Part shown: positions 14,971 to 22,169 of the stretch, one piece after another
How positions within the stretch are numbered: position 1 is the first letter of the stretch
How the letters are laid out: every line of letters begins with the position of its first letter
Assembly (NCBI GenBank): GCA_934561485.1
Contig: CAKTGS010000022.1
Span: 1 to 24,890 of the forward strand
Length of the DNA: 24,890 nucleotides
Source: an uncultured Faecalibacterium sp.
GTDB lineage: Bacteria > Bacillota > Clostridia > Oscillospirales > Ruminococcaceae
Direction of reading: 5' to 3'
Program-made: the position numbers and the translations under genes
Notes under the pieces: generated by a model
The model's input: only the letters and a program-made list of their open reading frames with translations
The model's database searches: none
What the model was told of the DNA's origin: nothing

Positions 14971-15522
14971 TCACTTTTCTTCCTCGGTCAGCTTGTTGAT
15001 GAGCAGTTCATAGATCTCGTTGCCCTTCAGGATGAACTGCTTTTTCACCAGTTCAGCGGTCAGGCGGTCCGGCATTCCCAGATCCAGGCAGAACAGATCC
15101 TGGTCCAGCCCTTTTACCGTGCAGCGGATGGTGCAGTGGCCGTCCGGCTTTTCGGTGATGCTGGCACTGTACTTGGCTTCCTTGCGTGCCCAGGCCTGGC
15201 AGCGCAGCACGGCGGCCACGGCGCGCTCCCGCACGCTGCGGGGCAAATCGTAGGCCAGCTCCTGTGCCACCTTGCGGCCTTTTTCGGTGATGGCATACAC
15301 ATTGTCCTTCACCGTGACCAGCTGCTGGCGGGTGATATCGTCCAGGCAGGAGCCGATCTCAAAATAGTTGACCAGCTCTTCGCCCACCAGTGCGTTCTCG
15401 ATCTCCTGCCGGGCAATGGGTCCGGCATTTTTTACCAGATAACACAGCAGCAGCCGGATCTCGGTGCTGCTGGTCAGCCCGCCGGGGCGTACACCGGCGG
15501 TAAAAGCATCATTGGCGGCCAT
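14971..15522 (-). CDS. DUF4364 family protein, winged-helix-like
   Basis: This 183-residue soluble protein fits DUF4364 (PF14277), a Firmicutes family with an N-terminal winged helix. Residues 18-80 read like a wHTH: EIRLLLCYLVKNAGPIARQEIENAL, then a second helix and LVTVKDNVYAITEKGRKVAQEL as the wing. The C-terminal half (SITEKPDGHCTIRCTVKG...LFCLDLGMPDRLTAELVKKQF) matches the family's conserved region. A regulatory, DNA-binding role is inferred and no target is known. GGAG lies upstream of the ATG. It follows the S1-domain gene by 66 bases but has its own promoter. Confidence 0.82.
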   Translation of the reverse strand: MAANDAFTAGVRPGGLTSSTEIRLLLCYLVKNAGPIARQEIENALVGEELVNYFEIGSCLDDITRQQLVTVKDNVYAITEKGRKVAQELAYDLPRSVRERAVAAVLRCQAWARKEAKYSASITEKPDGHCTIRCTVKGLDQDLFCLDLGMPDRLTAELVKKQFILKGNEIYELLINKLTEEEK

Positions 15523-15575
15523 CGTTCACTCCATCCCCTTTGCATTTCCGCATTTTCAAACGACCTGTTTCTTAT

Positions 15576-15604
15576 AGTATAAAGGGTTTTACACCGGATT
15601 GCAA
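15576..15604 (-). promoter_or_regulatory. Promoter of the DUF4364 gene, overlapping the end of the S1 gene
   Basis: On the - strand TTGCAA (15599-15604) and TATACT (15576-15581) are exactly 17 bases apart. The -35 lies inside the last codons of the S1-domain gene (stop at 15589), so DUF4364 can be expressed apart from it. Confidence 0.65.
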
Positions 15605-16524
15605 GCCGCAGCGGTAAAATCCGTCTCGATCCGCTTGGAGCATTCCGGCGTGGAGTATACCCACCGGTCCAGGTGCCCTTCAGTGACAAAGTATCGCAGG
15701 TCGAACCGGTGGCGCTGGTTCAGGTTGTGGTTTACGATCACCAGTTTGATCTTCATTTTTTCCGGCAGAATGTTCTTGATGTAAACGCTCACAGCCTGCC
15801 CGGGGGTCAGGTTGGCGCAGCTCTCGGCCAGACCCGCCAGGTTGGGCGCAATCTCAATGAAGGTGCCGTATTCTTCCACGCTGCGCACAATGCCTACTAC
15901 GGTTTCACCCACGGTAAAACCGGCGGCGTTTTCGGCCCAGGTGCCCAGCAGTTCCCGGATGGTCAGTACGAAACGGCCCTGCATATCCCGGTTTTTGATG
16001 GCGCACAGGATCTGCTGCCCCACGCTGACCCGGTCGGCAGGGGAGGAGATGCGGCTTACAGACAGGCAGTCGATGGGCAGCAGGGCACTGATGCCGCAGC
16101 CCACATCACAGAAGGCACCAAACGGTTCAATGTGGGTCACGGTGCAGGGCAGAATGTCGCCGGGGGAAAGGGTGTCCAGATAATTGGCCTTGCACAGCCG
16201 CTGGGCCTCGGCCCGGGAGAGCCGGTAAAAAGGCTGACCGTCCGCATCGGTTTCCAGTGCTTCGATCAAAAAGCAGGTGGGACGGCCCACCCGGGTCAGC
16301 ACGGCAATATCCCGCACATTTCCGGCCTCGGCCCCATCGGCGCACTGGGCAAAGGGCATCACGGCCCGGATGCCGCCCAGCTCAAAGCGCAGCTGGCGCT
16401 GGGTATCAAAGGCAAGGGCGGTGGCCTGCAGAATTTCATGGTTTGCCATGGCGGTGCGCAGTTCGGCCGGAGAGAGCCGTGCAGCAGAGCGGTAATTGCT
16501 TTCGGTACGGTACGTTTGCATCAT
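15589..16524 (-). CDS. S1 RNA-binding domain protein
   Basis: This 311-residue protein has two clear S1 (OB-fold RNA-binding) repeats. Residues 121-190 read GDILPCTVTHIEPFGAFCDVGCGISALLPI, and residues 206-266 read GETVVGIVRSVEEYGTFIEIAPNLAGLAE. A degenerate S1-like segment covers roughly 27-105. It resembles the short RpsA-like S1 proteins of Clostridia, shorter than Escherichia S1, and probably acts on mRNA at the ribosome or in RNA turnover; the exact role is unknown. AGAGGAAC precedes a tandem ATG-ATG start. The leader contains a perfect 9-bp hairpin at 16560-16585, and the gene is divergent from DUF951. Confidence 0.85.
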   Translation of the reverse strand: MMQTYRTESNYRSAARLSPAELRTAMANHEILQATALAFDTQRQLRFELGGIRAVMPFAQCADGAEAGNVRDIAVLTRVGRPTCFLIEALETDADGQPFYRLSRAEAQRLCKANYLDTLSPGDILPCTVTHIEPFGAFCDVGCGISALLPIDCLSVSRISSPADRVSVGQQILCAIKNRDMQGRFVLTIRELLGTWAENAAGFTVGETVVGIVRSVEEYGTFIEIAPNLAGLAESCANLTPGQAVSVYIKNILPEKMKIKLVIVNHNLNQRHRFDLRYFVTEGHLDRWVYSTPECSKRIETDFTAAACNPV

Positions 16525-16559
16525 GTTTTGTTCCTCTTTCTTGTGTGATTTTGGGTTCT

Positions 16560-16585
16560 GGCCGGTGCAGTAAGAGGCACCGGCC
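16560..16585 (-). other. Perfect 9-bp hairpin in the leader of the S1-domain gene
   Basis: GGCCGGTGC (16560-16568) pairs with GCACCGGCC (16577-16585) around an 8-base loop. It ends 36 bases upstream of the S1-domain start codon and lacks a T run on either strand, so it is not an obvious terminator. Being in the leader of an RNA-binding protein gene, it may be a regulatory structure. Confidence 0.5.
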
Positions 16586-16625
16586 GGTTCTTACTTCAAC
16601 GATATGCATCCGGCGTGGCAGATAT

Positions 16626-16654
16626 TTGCATTTTGCGCGCGTTTGCATTATACT
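16626..16654 (+). promoter_or_regulatory. Promoter of the DUF951-prfA-sua5-coaE operon, with overlapping divergent -10
   Basis: TTGCAT (16626-16631) and TATACT (16649-16654) are exactly 17 bases apart. On the opposite strand TATAAT (16647-16652) overlaps the + strand -10 and could drive the S1 gene, though its -35 is weak. Overlapping -10 elements would make the two directions compete. Confidence 0.65.
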
Positions 16655-16705
16655 ATATCTGTATGCGCAGGCAGAAAGCAGCTGCTGTGTGCCCGCGCAG
16701 CCAGA

Positions 16706-16724
16706 GCCTGCCGCAGCGGCAGGC
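16706..16724 (+). other. Hairpin next to the DUF951 ribosome site
   Basis: GCCTGCC (16706-16712) pairs with GGCAGGC (16718-16724) around GCAGC, extendable by GC pairs. It stands directly before the GAAGGGAG ribosome site. It could tune translation of the first operon gene; there is no T run. Confidence 0.45.
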
Positions 16725-16744
16725 AGAAGGGAGCGACCAACGTT

Positions 16745-16933
16745 ATGGACATTGCTGTGGGCGATACCATTCTTACCCGCAAGAAGCACCCCTGTGGGGC
16801 TTCCAGCTTTGAAGTGCTGCGTGTAGGCATGGATTTCAAGATCCGCTGCACCGGCTGCGGGCGGGAAGTAATGCTGCCACGGGCCAAAATTGAAAAGAAC
16901 ATCAAAAAGGTGGTCAAACCGGGCGCGGTCTAG
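16745..16933 (+). CDS. DUF951 family small protein
   Basis: This 62-residue protein matches DUF951 (PF06107), a short Firmicutes family of 60-70 residues. The conserved features are the start MDIAVGDTILTRKKHPCG, then EVLRVGMDFKIRCTGCGREVMLPRAKIEKNIKKV. The Cys at 17, 35 and 38 with the His at 15 could bind a metal, which is inference. Its function is unknown; in many Firmicutes it neighbours translation or chromosome-partition genes. GAAGGGAG lies upstream of the ATG at 16745. A longer open frame from 16604 lacks a ribosome site and spans the promoter. It is the first gene of a six-gene operon. Confidence 0.88.
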   Translation: MDIAVGDTILTRKKHPCGASSFEVLRVGMDFKIRCTGCGREVMLPRAKIEKNIKKVVKPGAV

Positions 16934-16984
16934 TGCCCGGTGCCGCACATATCCCTGAAATGCTGGAAGGAGACTATTGCCTGT

Positions 16985-18070
16985 ATGCCCGATCTGTATG
17001 CCCAAATGGAGGCCGTGTGCCGCCGGTTTGAAGAGCTTTCCGTTCGGCTGAACCAGCCCCAGACGGCAGCTGACCCGGCGCTGTTCCGCAGACTGATGCG
17101 GGAATACCACGATGCGGAGCCTGTGGTGCAGGCCTACCGCGCCTGGCAGACTGCACGGGACCACCTGGCCCAGGCAAAAGCCCTGCTGGAAGAACCCGGC
17201 CCGCTGGATGCGGACTTCAAACAAATGGTACAGCAGGAAATCGGCGAAAAAAGTCAAGAAGTGGAAAAGCTGGAAAATAATCTCAAAATTATGCTGCTGC
17301 CCAAGGATGAAAACGAGGGCAAGAACGTCATTGTAGAGATCCGGGGCGGGGCAGGCGGCGAGGAAGCTGCCCTGTTTGCCCACAGCCTGCTGCGCATGTA
17401 CACCATGTATGTGCAGAGCCGCGGCTGGGCTATGGAACTGCTCAACCTGAACGAGACCGAACTGGGAGGTGTGAAGGAAGCCATTTTCTCTGTGGATGGG
17501 GATGGTGCCTACAGCCGCCTGAAGTACGAAAGCGGTGTGCACCGGGTGCAGCGTGTGCCTGAAACCGAGACCCAGGGCCGCATCCACACCTCCACGGCCA
17601 CCGTGGCGGTGATGCCCCAGGCCGAAGAAGTGGACTTTGCGCTGGACATGAAGGACCTGCGCATTGACACCTTCCGGTCCTCCGGCGCAGGCGGCCAGCA
17701 CATCAACAAGACGTCCAGTGCCATCCGGGTGACGCACATTCCCACCGGTATGGTGGTGGAGTGCCAGAACGAGCGCAGCCAGTTCCAGAACAAGGACAAA
17801 GCGCTGGAGATTCTGCGCAGCCGTCTGCTGGCCCGGAAGCAGAAGGAACAGCAGGATGCCATCAATGCCAGCCGCCAGGGGCAGGTAGGCAACGGCGACC
17901 GCAGCGAAAAGATCCGCACCTACAACTTCCCGCAGGACCGCTGCACCGATCACCGCATCGGCCTGACCGTGCACAACCTGGCCAAGATCATGGACGGCAA
18001 CCTGGATGAGGTGATTGATGCTCTTGCTACCCGCGAGCAGGCGGAAAAGCTGCAGAAATTGGGAAATTAA
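16985..18070 (+). CDS. prfA: Peptide chain release factor 1
   Basis: This 361-residue protein is full length for RF1, which releases peptides at UAA and UAG. The stop-codon reading motif PxT is PET (192-194) in HRVQRVPETETQGRIHTS, distinguishing it from RF2 (SPF). The catalytic GGQ loop is GAGGQHINKT (G236, G237, Q238). The N-terminal helical domain includes a coiled segment at 82-105. The ATG at 16985 has AAGGAG at a longish spacing of about 13 bases; an upstream ATG in frame has no ribosome site. The methyltransferase prmC, often beside prfA, is absent here. It is the second gene of the operon, 51 bases after DUF951. Confidence 0.97.
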   Translation: MPDLYAQMEAVCRRFEELSVRLNQPQTAADPALFRRLMREYHDAEPVVQAYRAWQTARDHLAQAKALLEEPGPLDADFKQMVQQEIGEKSQEVEKLENNLKIMLLPKDENEGKNVIVEIRGGAGGEEAALFAHSLLRMYTMYVQSRGWAMELLNLNETELGGVKEAIFSVDGDGAYSRLKYESGVHRVQRVPETETQGRIHTSTATVAVMPQAEEVDFALDMKDLRIDTFRSSGAGGQHINKTSSAIRVTHIPTGMVVECQNERSQFQNKDKALEILRSRLLARKQKEQQDAINASRQGQVGNGDRSEKIRTYNFPQDRCTDHRIGLTVHNLAKIMDGNLDEVIDALATREQAEKLQKLGN

Positions 18071-18107
18071 ACTGACAAGCAAGCATACTTTACAGACAGA
18101 AAGAACG

Positions 18108-19145
18108 ATGAACCGTATGAAAATGAAAACCGAGGTTCTGCCCGCCAACCGGGCAGAAAGCATTGAAAAGGCTGCCGCCCTGCTGCGCAGGGGTGAGCTG
18201 GTGGCCCTGCCCACCGAGACGGTATACGGCATTGCCGCCGATGCCCGCAACGGCGAGGCCGTGAAAAAGATCTTTGTGGCCAAGGGCCGCCCGCAGGACA
18301 ATCCCCTGATCGTACATGTCACCGGGCCGGAGATGCTGCCCGGCCTTGTCAGCGAGGTACCGGAGCGCGCCCAGCTGCTGATGGCGGCCTTCTGCCCTGG
18401 GCCCCTCACCATCATCATGCCCCGCGGCCCGGAGGTGGCAGCGGAGTGCTGCGCAGGGCTGGACACCGTGGGCATCCGGATGCCCAGCCATCCGGTGGCC
18501 CGGGCGGTCATTGAACAGAGCGGCTGCGCCTTTGCGGCCCCCAGCGCCAACCTGTCGGGCAAGCCCAGCCCCACCAATGCACAGGACGTGTTCACCGATA
18601 TGGACGGCCGCCTGCCCCTGATCCTGGACGGCGGCGAGTGCGATGTGGGCGTGGAGAGCACCGTGGTGTCGGTGGTGGGCGACAAACCTACCCTGTTCCG
18701 CCCCGGCCACATCACGCTGGAAGATCTGGAGCGCGCTCTGGGCGAGGAAGTGGAAGTATCCAAGGCCATTCTGGAAAAGCTGCCCGAAGGTGCTGTGGTG
18801 CGCAGCCCCGGCATGAAATACAAGCACTACGCCCCCAAGGCGGACGTGACCCTGCTGAACGGCAGCTTTGAGCAGTTCAAGGCCTATGTGGAAGCTCACA
18901 TGGATCAGAACCCCAGCTGCCTGTGCTTTACCGGCGAAAGCGAAAAGCTGGGCGTGCCCTGCGTAGAGTATGGCCGCGAGGGCGATGGGGCCGACCAGGC
19001 CAAGCACATCTTCCGTTCCCTGCGGGCGCTGGATGAGCAGGGCGATGCGGTGGTGTATGCCCGCTGCCCCCAGAAGGACGGCCTGTCTATGGCGGTGTAC
19101 AACCGCCTGATCCGTGCCGCCGCCTTCCGGGTGATCGACCTATGA
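18108..19145 (+). CDS. ywlC: L-threonylcarbamoyladenylate synthase, Sua5/YwlC type
   Basis: This 345-residue enzyme makes threonylcarbamoyl-AMP from Thr, bicarbonate and ATP for tRNA t6A37 synthesis. The YrdC domain carries LVALPTETVYGIAADA (31-46), AKGRPQDNPLIVHV (58-71), CPGPLTII and FAAPSANLSGKPSPT (142-156). A linker (KYKHYAPKADV) leads to the C-terminal Sua5 domain, so it is the long Sua5/YwlC form, not short TsaC. The start at 18108 lies 37 bases after prfA; the ribosome site is weak (AGAAAGA). In-frame ATGs at 18117 and 18123 are alternatives. Its stop overlaps the coaE start. Confidence 0.94.
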   Translation: MNRMKMKTEVLPANRAESIEKAAALLRRGELVALPTETVYGIAADARNGEAVKKIFVAKGRPQDNPLIVHVTGPEMLPGLVSEVPERAQLLMAAFCPGPLTIIMPRGPEVAAECCAGLDTVGIRMPSHPVARAVIEQSGCAFAAPSANLSGKPSPTNAQDVFTDMDGRLPLILDGGECDVGVESTVVSVVGDKPTLFRPGHITLEDLERALGEEVEVSKAILEKLPEGAVVRSPGMKYKHYAPKADVTLLNGSFEQFKAYVEAHMDQNPSCLCFTGESEKLGVPCVEYGREGDGADQAKHIFRSLRALDEQGDAVVYARCPQKDGLSMAVYNRLIRAAAFRVIDL

Positions 19146-19759
19146 TCACGCTGGGCATCACAGGCCGCAGCGGCTGCGGCAAATCCACGGTCACAGCGGT
19201 GTTTGCGGCCCATGGCGTGCCGCTGGCCGATGCCGACCAGCTCAGCCGCGAGATCCTGCAGCCCGGTTCGCCGCTGCTGCCGGTGCTGGCAGAGCGGTTT
19301 GGGGCAGATATTTTAAAGGCAGACGGCACGTTGGACCGCCGCCTGCTGGCAGATCGGGCTTTTGCCACACCGGAAGGCAAGGCAGTTCTGGATGGGCTGA
19401 CTCATCCGGAGATCGTGCGGCGCATCCGGGCCGCAAAACGGGCCGCTCAGGCAGCCGGGCACCGGCTGTTTGTGCTGGACGGTGCGGTGATCGTGGGCAC
19501 GGCGGCCCAGGCCGAATGTGACCGGCTGTGCGTGGTCACGGCACCGTTTGAAACCAGCGTGGCCCGCATTGTGGCGCGGGACGGCATCGCGCCGGAAATG
19601 GCTGCGCGCCGCCTGAACGCCCAGACGCCGGAAGCAGTCCTGACAGCGCAGGCCGATTATATCCTGCGTAATGATTCTACGGTGGAGCAGCTGCAGACTG
19701 CAGCTGTCCGCCTGTGTGATGCGCTTCTTCAGAAAGGAGGTGGGTCTGACCGGCTTTGA
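19142..19759 (+). CDS. coaE: Dephospho-CoA kinase
   Basis: This 205-residue enzyme catalyses the last step of coenzyme A synthesis, phosphorylating the ribose 3' hydroxyl of dephospho-CoA. Walker A is GRSGCGKST (8-16). DADQLSREIL (30-39), LTHPEI (86-91), RDGIAPEMAARRLNAQ (146-161) and ADYILRNDSTVEQL (171-184) are all family positions. Odd: the usual D-x-PLLFE motif reads LDGAVIVG (112-119), losing the Pro and Glu. Its ATG overlaps the sua5 stop (ATGA), indicating translational coupling. It ends in an overlap with the next gene. Confidence 0.93.
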   Translation: MITLGITGRSGCGKSTVTAVFAAHGVPLADADQLSREILQPGSPLLPVLAERFGADILKADGTLDRRLLADRAFATPEGKAVLDGLTHPEIVRRIRAAKRAAQAAGHRLFVLDGAVIVGTAAQAECDRLCVVTAPFETSVARIVARDGIAPEMAARRLNAQTPEAVLTAQADYILRNDSTVEQLQTAAVRLCDALLQKGGGSDRL

Positions 19760-20427
19760 GCGAACAATTTGAAAAAGAACAGGACGGCCTGCCGCAGTAC
19801 GACCCGGAAGCGGCCCGCATCCGCCGCGCCGCCCGCGCCCAGAAGGCACGCCGCCGCAAAAAAATGCGCAGCCGCAGGCTGTTCCTGCTGGGCATGGCGC
19901 TGACCCTGCTGTTTGTGCTGGTGCCCAACTTGTGGGGCAGGGCAGAACGGCTTTTATACCCGCGCAAGTATGATGCAGCTGTGCAGCAGTGGGCGCAGAC
20001 CTACGACCTGGACCCGCTGCTGGTGGATGCCTTCATCCGCACCGAGAGCGGCTTTGACCCGGAGGCCACCTCCAGTGTGGATGCCCGGGGCCTGATGCAG
20101 ATGACCGAGGAAACCTTCCTCTGGCTGCGCAGTAAGATTGCGGAAGGGGAAGGGCTGGAATTTGCAGACCTTTACGACCCGGACACCAGCATCCGGTTCG
20201 GGTGCTACTATCTGCATCTGTGCATGGAGCGCTACAAAGGGGATGTGGCCACAGCGGCTGCGGCCTACCACAGCGGCTGGGGCACGGTGGACAATCTGCT
20301 GCGGATGGAGGAACACTCCACCGATGGCGAGACCCTGCAGGGCTTTCCGTACAATCAGATGCACCACTATGTAAACAAGATCACCGCCTGTTACGATGCT
20401 TATCAACGCATTTATGCAGGCAAATGA
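19756..20427 (+). CDS. Membrane-anchored lytic transglycosylase (GH23, Slt-type)
   Basis: In this 223-residue protein, a basic cytoplasmic tail (21-41, many Arg/Lys) precedes one membrane anchor at 42-58. The outer SLT domain then begins with PLLVDAFIRTESGFDPEATSS, where E97 is the catalytic acid, followed by DARGLMQMTEETFLWL, the LYDPDTSIRFGCYYL stretch and AAAYHSGWGTVDNLL. It should cleave peptidoglycan with 1,6-anhydro product formation. The start is TTG at 19756, overlapping the coaE stop (TTGA). GGAGGTG lies about 13 bases upstream, consistent with coupled translation. No other in-frame start is possible before residue 37, because a stop lies just upstream. Confidence 0.9.
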   Translation: MSEQFEKEQDGLPQYDPEAARIRRAARAQKARRRKKMRSRRLFLLGMALTLLFVLVPNLWGRAERLLYPRKYDAAVQQWAQTYDLDPLLVDAFIRTESGFDPEATSSVDARGLMQMTEETFLWLRSKIAEGEGLEFADLYDPDTSIRFGCYYLHLCMERYKGDVATAAAAYHSGWGTVDNLLRMEEHSTDGETLQGFPYNQMHHYVNKITACYDAYQRIYAGK

Positions 20428-20448
20428 TAAAGTAAGGAGAATGTTAAA

Positions 20449-21852
20449 ATGAGCGAAAAACTTTCTGCCAAGCAGTATGCAGAGCAGCTGCTCTACAAGC
20501 CTGAGTACGCCGCCGACAAGCAGGCGGATGTGAAGGAGAAGGCCGCCGCCTTTGCCGAGGGCTACAAGCACTTCCTGGACCATGCCAAGACCGAGCGCGA
20601 AGCCGCTGCTGCCAGTGAGCAGATGCTGCTGGAAACCGGTTACAAGAAGTTTGAGCCGAAAAAGACCTACGCTCCCGGCGAAAAAATCTACTTCATCCAG
20701 CAGAACAAGGCCGTTGTGGCCGCCACCATCGGTCAGAAACCCTACGAAGAGGGCTTCCGCCTGGTGATCGCCCACATCGACAGCCCCCGCCTGGACCTGC
20801 GCCCGAACCCGCTGTACGAGTCCGACCACCTGAGCTACTTCAAGACCCACTACTACGGCGGCATCCGCAAGTATCAGTGGGGCACCATGCCGCTGGCCAT
20901 CCACGGTGTGTTCACCCGTGCCGATGGTTCCAGCGTGTCCTTCTCTGTGGGTGAGGAGGAGAACGATCCCGTGTTCTGCATCACCGACCTGCTGCCGCAC
21001 CTGGGTGCCGAGCAGAACGACCGCAAGCTCAGCGAGGGCATCAAGGCCGAGGAACTGAATGTGCTGATCGGTTCCGATGCCGTGCAGGACGAGGATGTGA
21101 AGGAAGCCGTCAAGCTGAACACCCTGATCCTGCTGCACGAGAAGTACGGCATCGCCGAGCGCGACTTCACCCGCGCGGAGATCGAAGTGGTGCCTGCCCA
21201 TAAGGCCCGTGACGTGGGCTTTGACCGCTCCATGGTGGGTGGCTACGGCCACGATGACCGTGTGGACGCTTATCCCGCCCTGGTGGCCGAGATCGAGACC
21301 AGGAACCCGGTGTACACCACGGTCTGCGTGCTGACCGATAAGGAAGAGATCGGTTCCGATGGCGTGACCGGTATGCAGAGCATGTATGTGTTCCACTTTA
21401 TGCAGCTGCTGTGCCGTGCTGCCGGGCAGGACGACATCATTGCCTTCCAGAACAGCGTGTGCCTGTCCGCAGATGTTACCGCCGCCTACGACCCGTCCTG
21501 GGCCGGTGCCTTTGAAAAGCAGAACGGCACCTATGCAGGCCGCGGCGTGGCCTTCTTCAAGTACACGGGCAGCCGCGGCAAGAGCTCTGCCAGCGATGCC
21601 AACGCCGAGCTGGTGGGCGACATCACCCGTATGCTGGATGCCAACAATGTGGCATGGCAGATCGGTGAGCTGGGCCGCCTGGACCTGGGCGGCGGCGGCA
21701 CCATTGCCAAGTACGTGGCCAACCGCGGCATTCCTGTGCTGGACATCGGCGTGCCGGTGCTGTCCATGCACTCTCCGTTTGAGGTCATCCACAAGACCGA
21801 CCTGTACATGGCATACCGCACCTTCAGCCTGTTCTGCCAGTCTGCGGACTAA
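20449..21852 (+). CDS. M18 family aminopeptidase
   Basis: This 467-residue cytosolic metallopeptidase is of normal length for bacterial M18 enzymes (ApeA/aspartyl aminopeptidase type). Metal and catalytic positions are visible: IAHIDSPRLDL (H109), GGYGHDDRVDAYPA (D269), TDKEEIGSDG (E299/E300), CLSADVTAAYDP (D342) and LSMHSPFE (H441). It removes N-terminal residues, often acidic ones, from peptides. AAGGAG precedes the ATG. It is the last gene of the operon, 21 bases after the transglycosylase, and is followed by a strong terminator. Confidence 0.94.
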   Translation: MSEKLSAKQYAEQLLYKPEYAADKQADVKEKAAAFAEGYKHFLDHAKTEREAAAASEQMLLETGYKKFEPKKTYAPGEKIYFIQQNKAVVAATIGQKPYEEGFRLVIAHIDSPRLDLRPNPLYESDHLSYFKTHYYGGIRKYQWGTMPLAIHGVFTRADGSSVSFSVGEEENDPVFCITDLLPHLGAEQNDRKLSEGIKAEELNVLIGSDAVQDEDVKEAVKLNTLILLHEKYGIAERDFTRAEIEVVPAHKARDVGFDRSMVGGYGHDDRVDAYPALVAEIETRNPVYTTVCVLTDKEEIGSDGVTGMQSMYVFHFMQLLCRAAGQDDIIAFQNSVCLSADVTAAYDPSWAGAFEKQNGTYAGRGVAFFKYTGSRGKSSASDANAELVGDITRMLDANNVAWQIGELGRLDLGGGGTIAKYVANRGIPVLDIGVPVLSMHSPFEVIHKTDLYMAYRTFSLFCQSAD

Positions 21853-21906
21853 AAAAATGCGTGCGCCGCAGCCTGCGGCATACACGCAATAAAATCATCT
21901 CTTCAC

Positions 21907-21942
21907 AGAGCCGCTGCACCTTTTTGTGCGGCGGCTCTTTTT
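21907..21942 (+). terminator. Operon terminator after the M18 aminopeptidase
   Basis: AGAGCCGCTGCAC (21907-21919) pairs with GTGCGGCGGCTCT (21926-21938) with one G-U pair, then TTTTT. A first GC-rich hairpin (GCGTG...CACGC, about 21860-21888) without a T run lies between it and the stop codon. Confidence 0.9.
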
Positions 21943-21947
21943 GCTGT

Positions 21948-22096
21948 GGAAATCAGCTTTCCCAATAAGGCTTCCCCCGGCCGGGACAGATTCTCCCCGC
22001 GCCGGGGAGAAATGTCACCGTAGGTGACAAAGAGGGGAACGGCTGTCACCGCAGGTGACTGATGAGGGCGCAGAATAGCAGCTTTTTGCCTTGAAC
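21948..22096. repeat. MITE-like dispersed repeat, copy 2, with internal duplication
   Basis: It starts GGAAATCAGCTTT like copy 1 at 11442 and shares the GGCTTCCCCCGG, TTCTCCCCG/CGGGGAGAA and TGATGAGGGCGCAG blocks in the same order. The palindrome GTCACC-GnA-GGTGAC occurs twice here (22014-22028 and 22045-22059) but once in copy 1. No matching right terminal repeat was found, so this copy looks truncated. It fills most of the 317-base gap between the operon and the MerR gene. Confidence 0.75.
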
Positions 22097-22119
22097 TCCT
22101 CTTTTTGCGTGCAAAACCC

Positions 22120-22150
22120 TTGACCTTCAACCGGCTTTAAGGTGTAATGT
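22120..22150 (+). promoter_or_regulatory. MerR-type promoter and operator with 19-bp spacer
   Basis: TTGACC (22120-22125) and TAATGT (22145-22150) are separated by 19 bases, the spacing typical of MerR-activated promoters. Inside lies the dyad ACCTTCAA (22123-22130), CCGGC, TTTAAGGT (22136-22143), with one mismatch between arms. It sits 20 bases before the MerR gene start, so the protein probably controls its own gene. The leader is very short, about 13 bases, just containing GGAGG. Confidence 0.75.
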
Positions 22151-22169
22151 AAGGGCGGAGGTGAAGCAA

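Noticed and set aside
16436..18823. 795-codon open frame on the - strand across DUF951, prfA and sua5
   Set aside because: It covers three certain genes on the + strand and resembles no family; it is a GC-bias artefact.
21903..22130. Open frame on the - strand giving a 75-residue peptide
   Set aside because: It is a translation of repeat copy 2 and crosses the operon terminator; no gene features.
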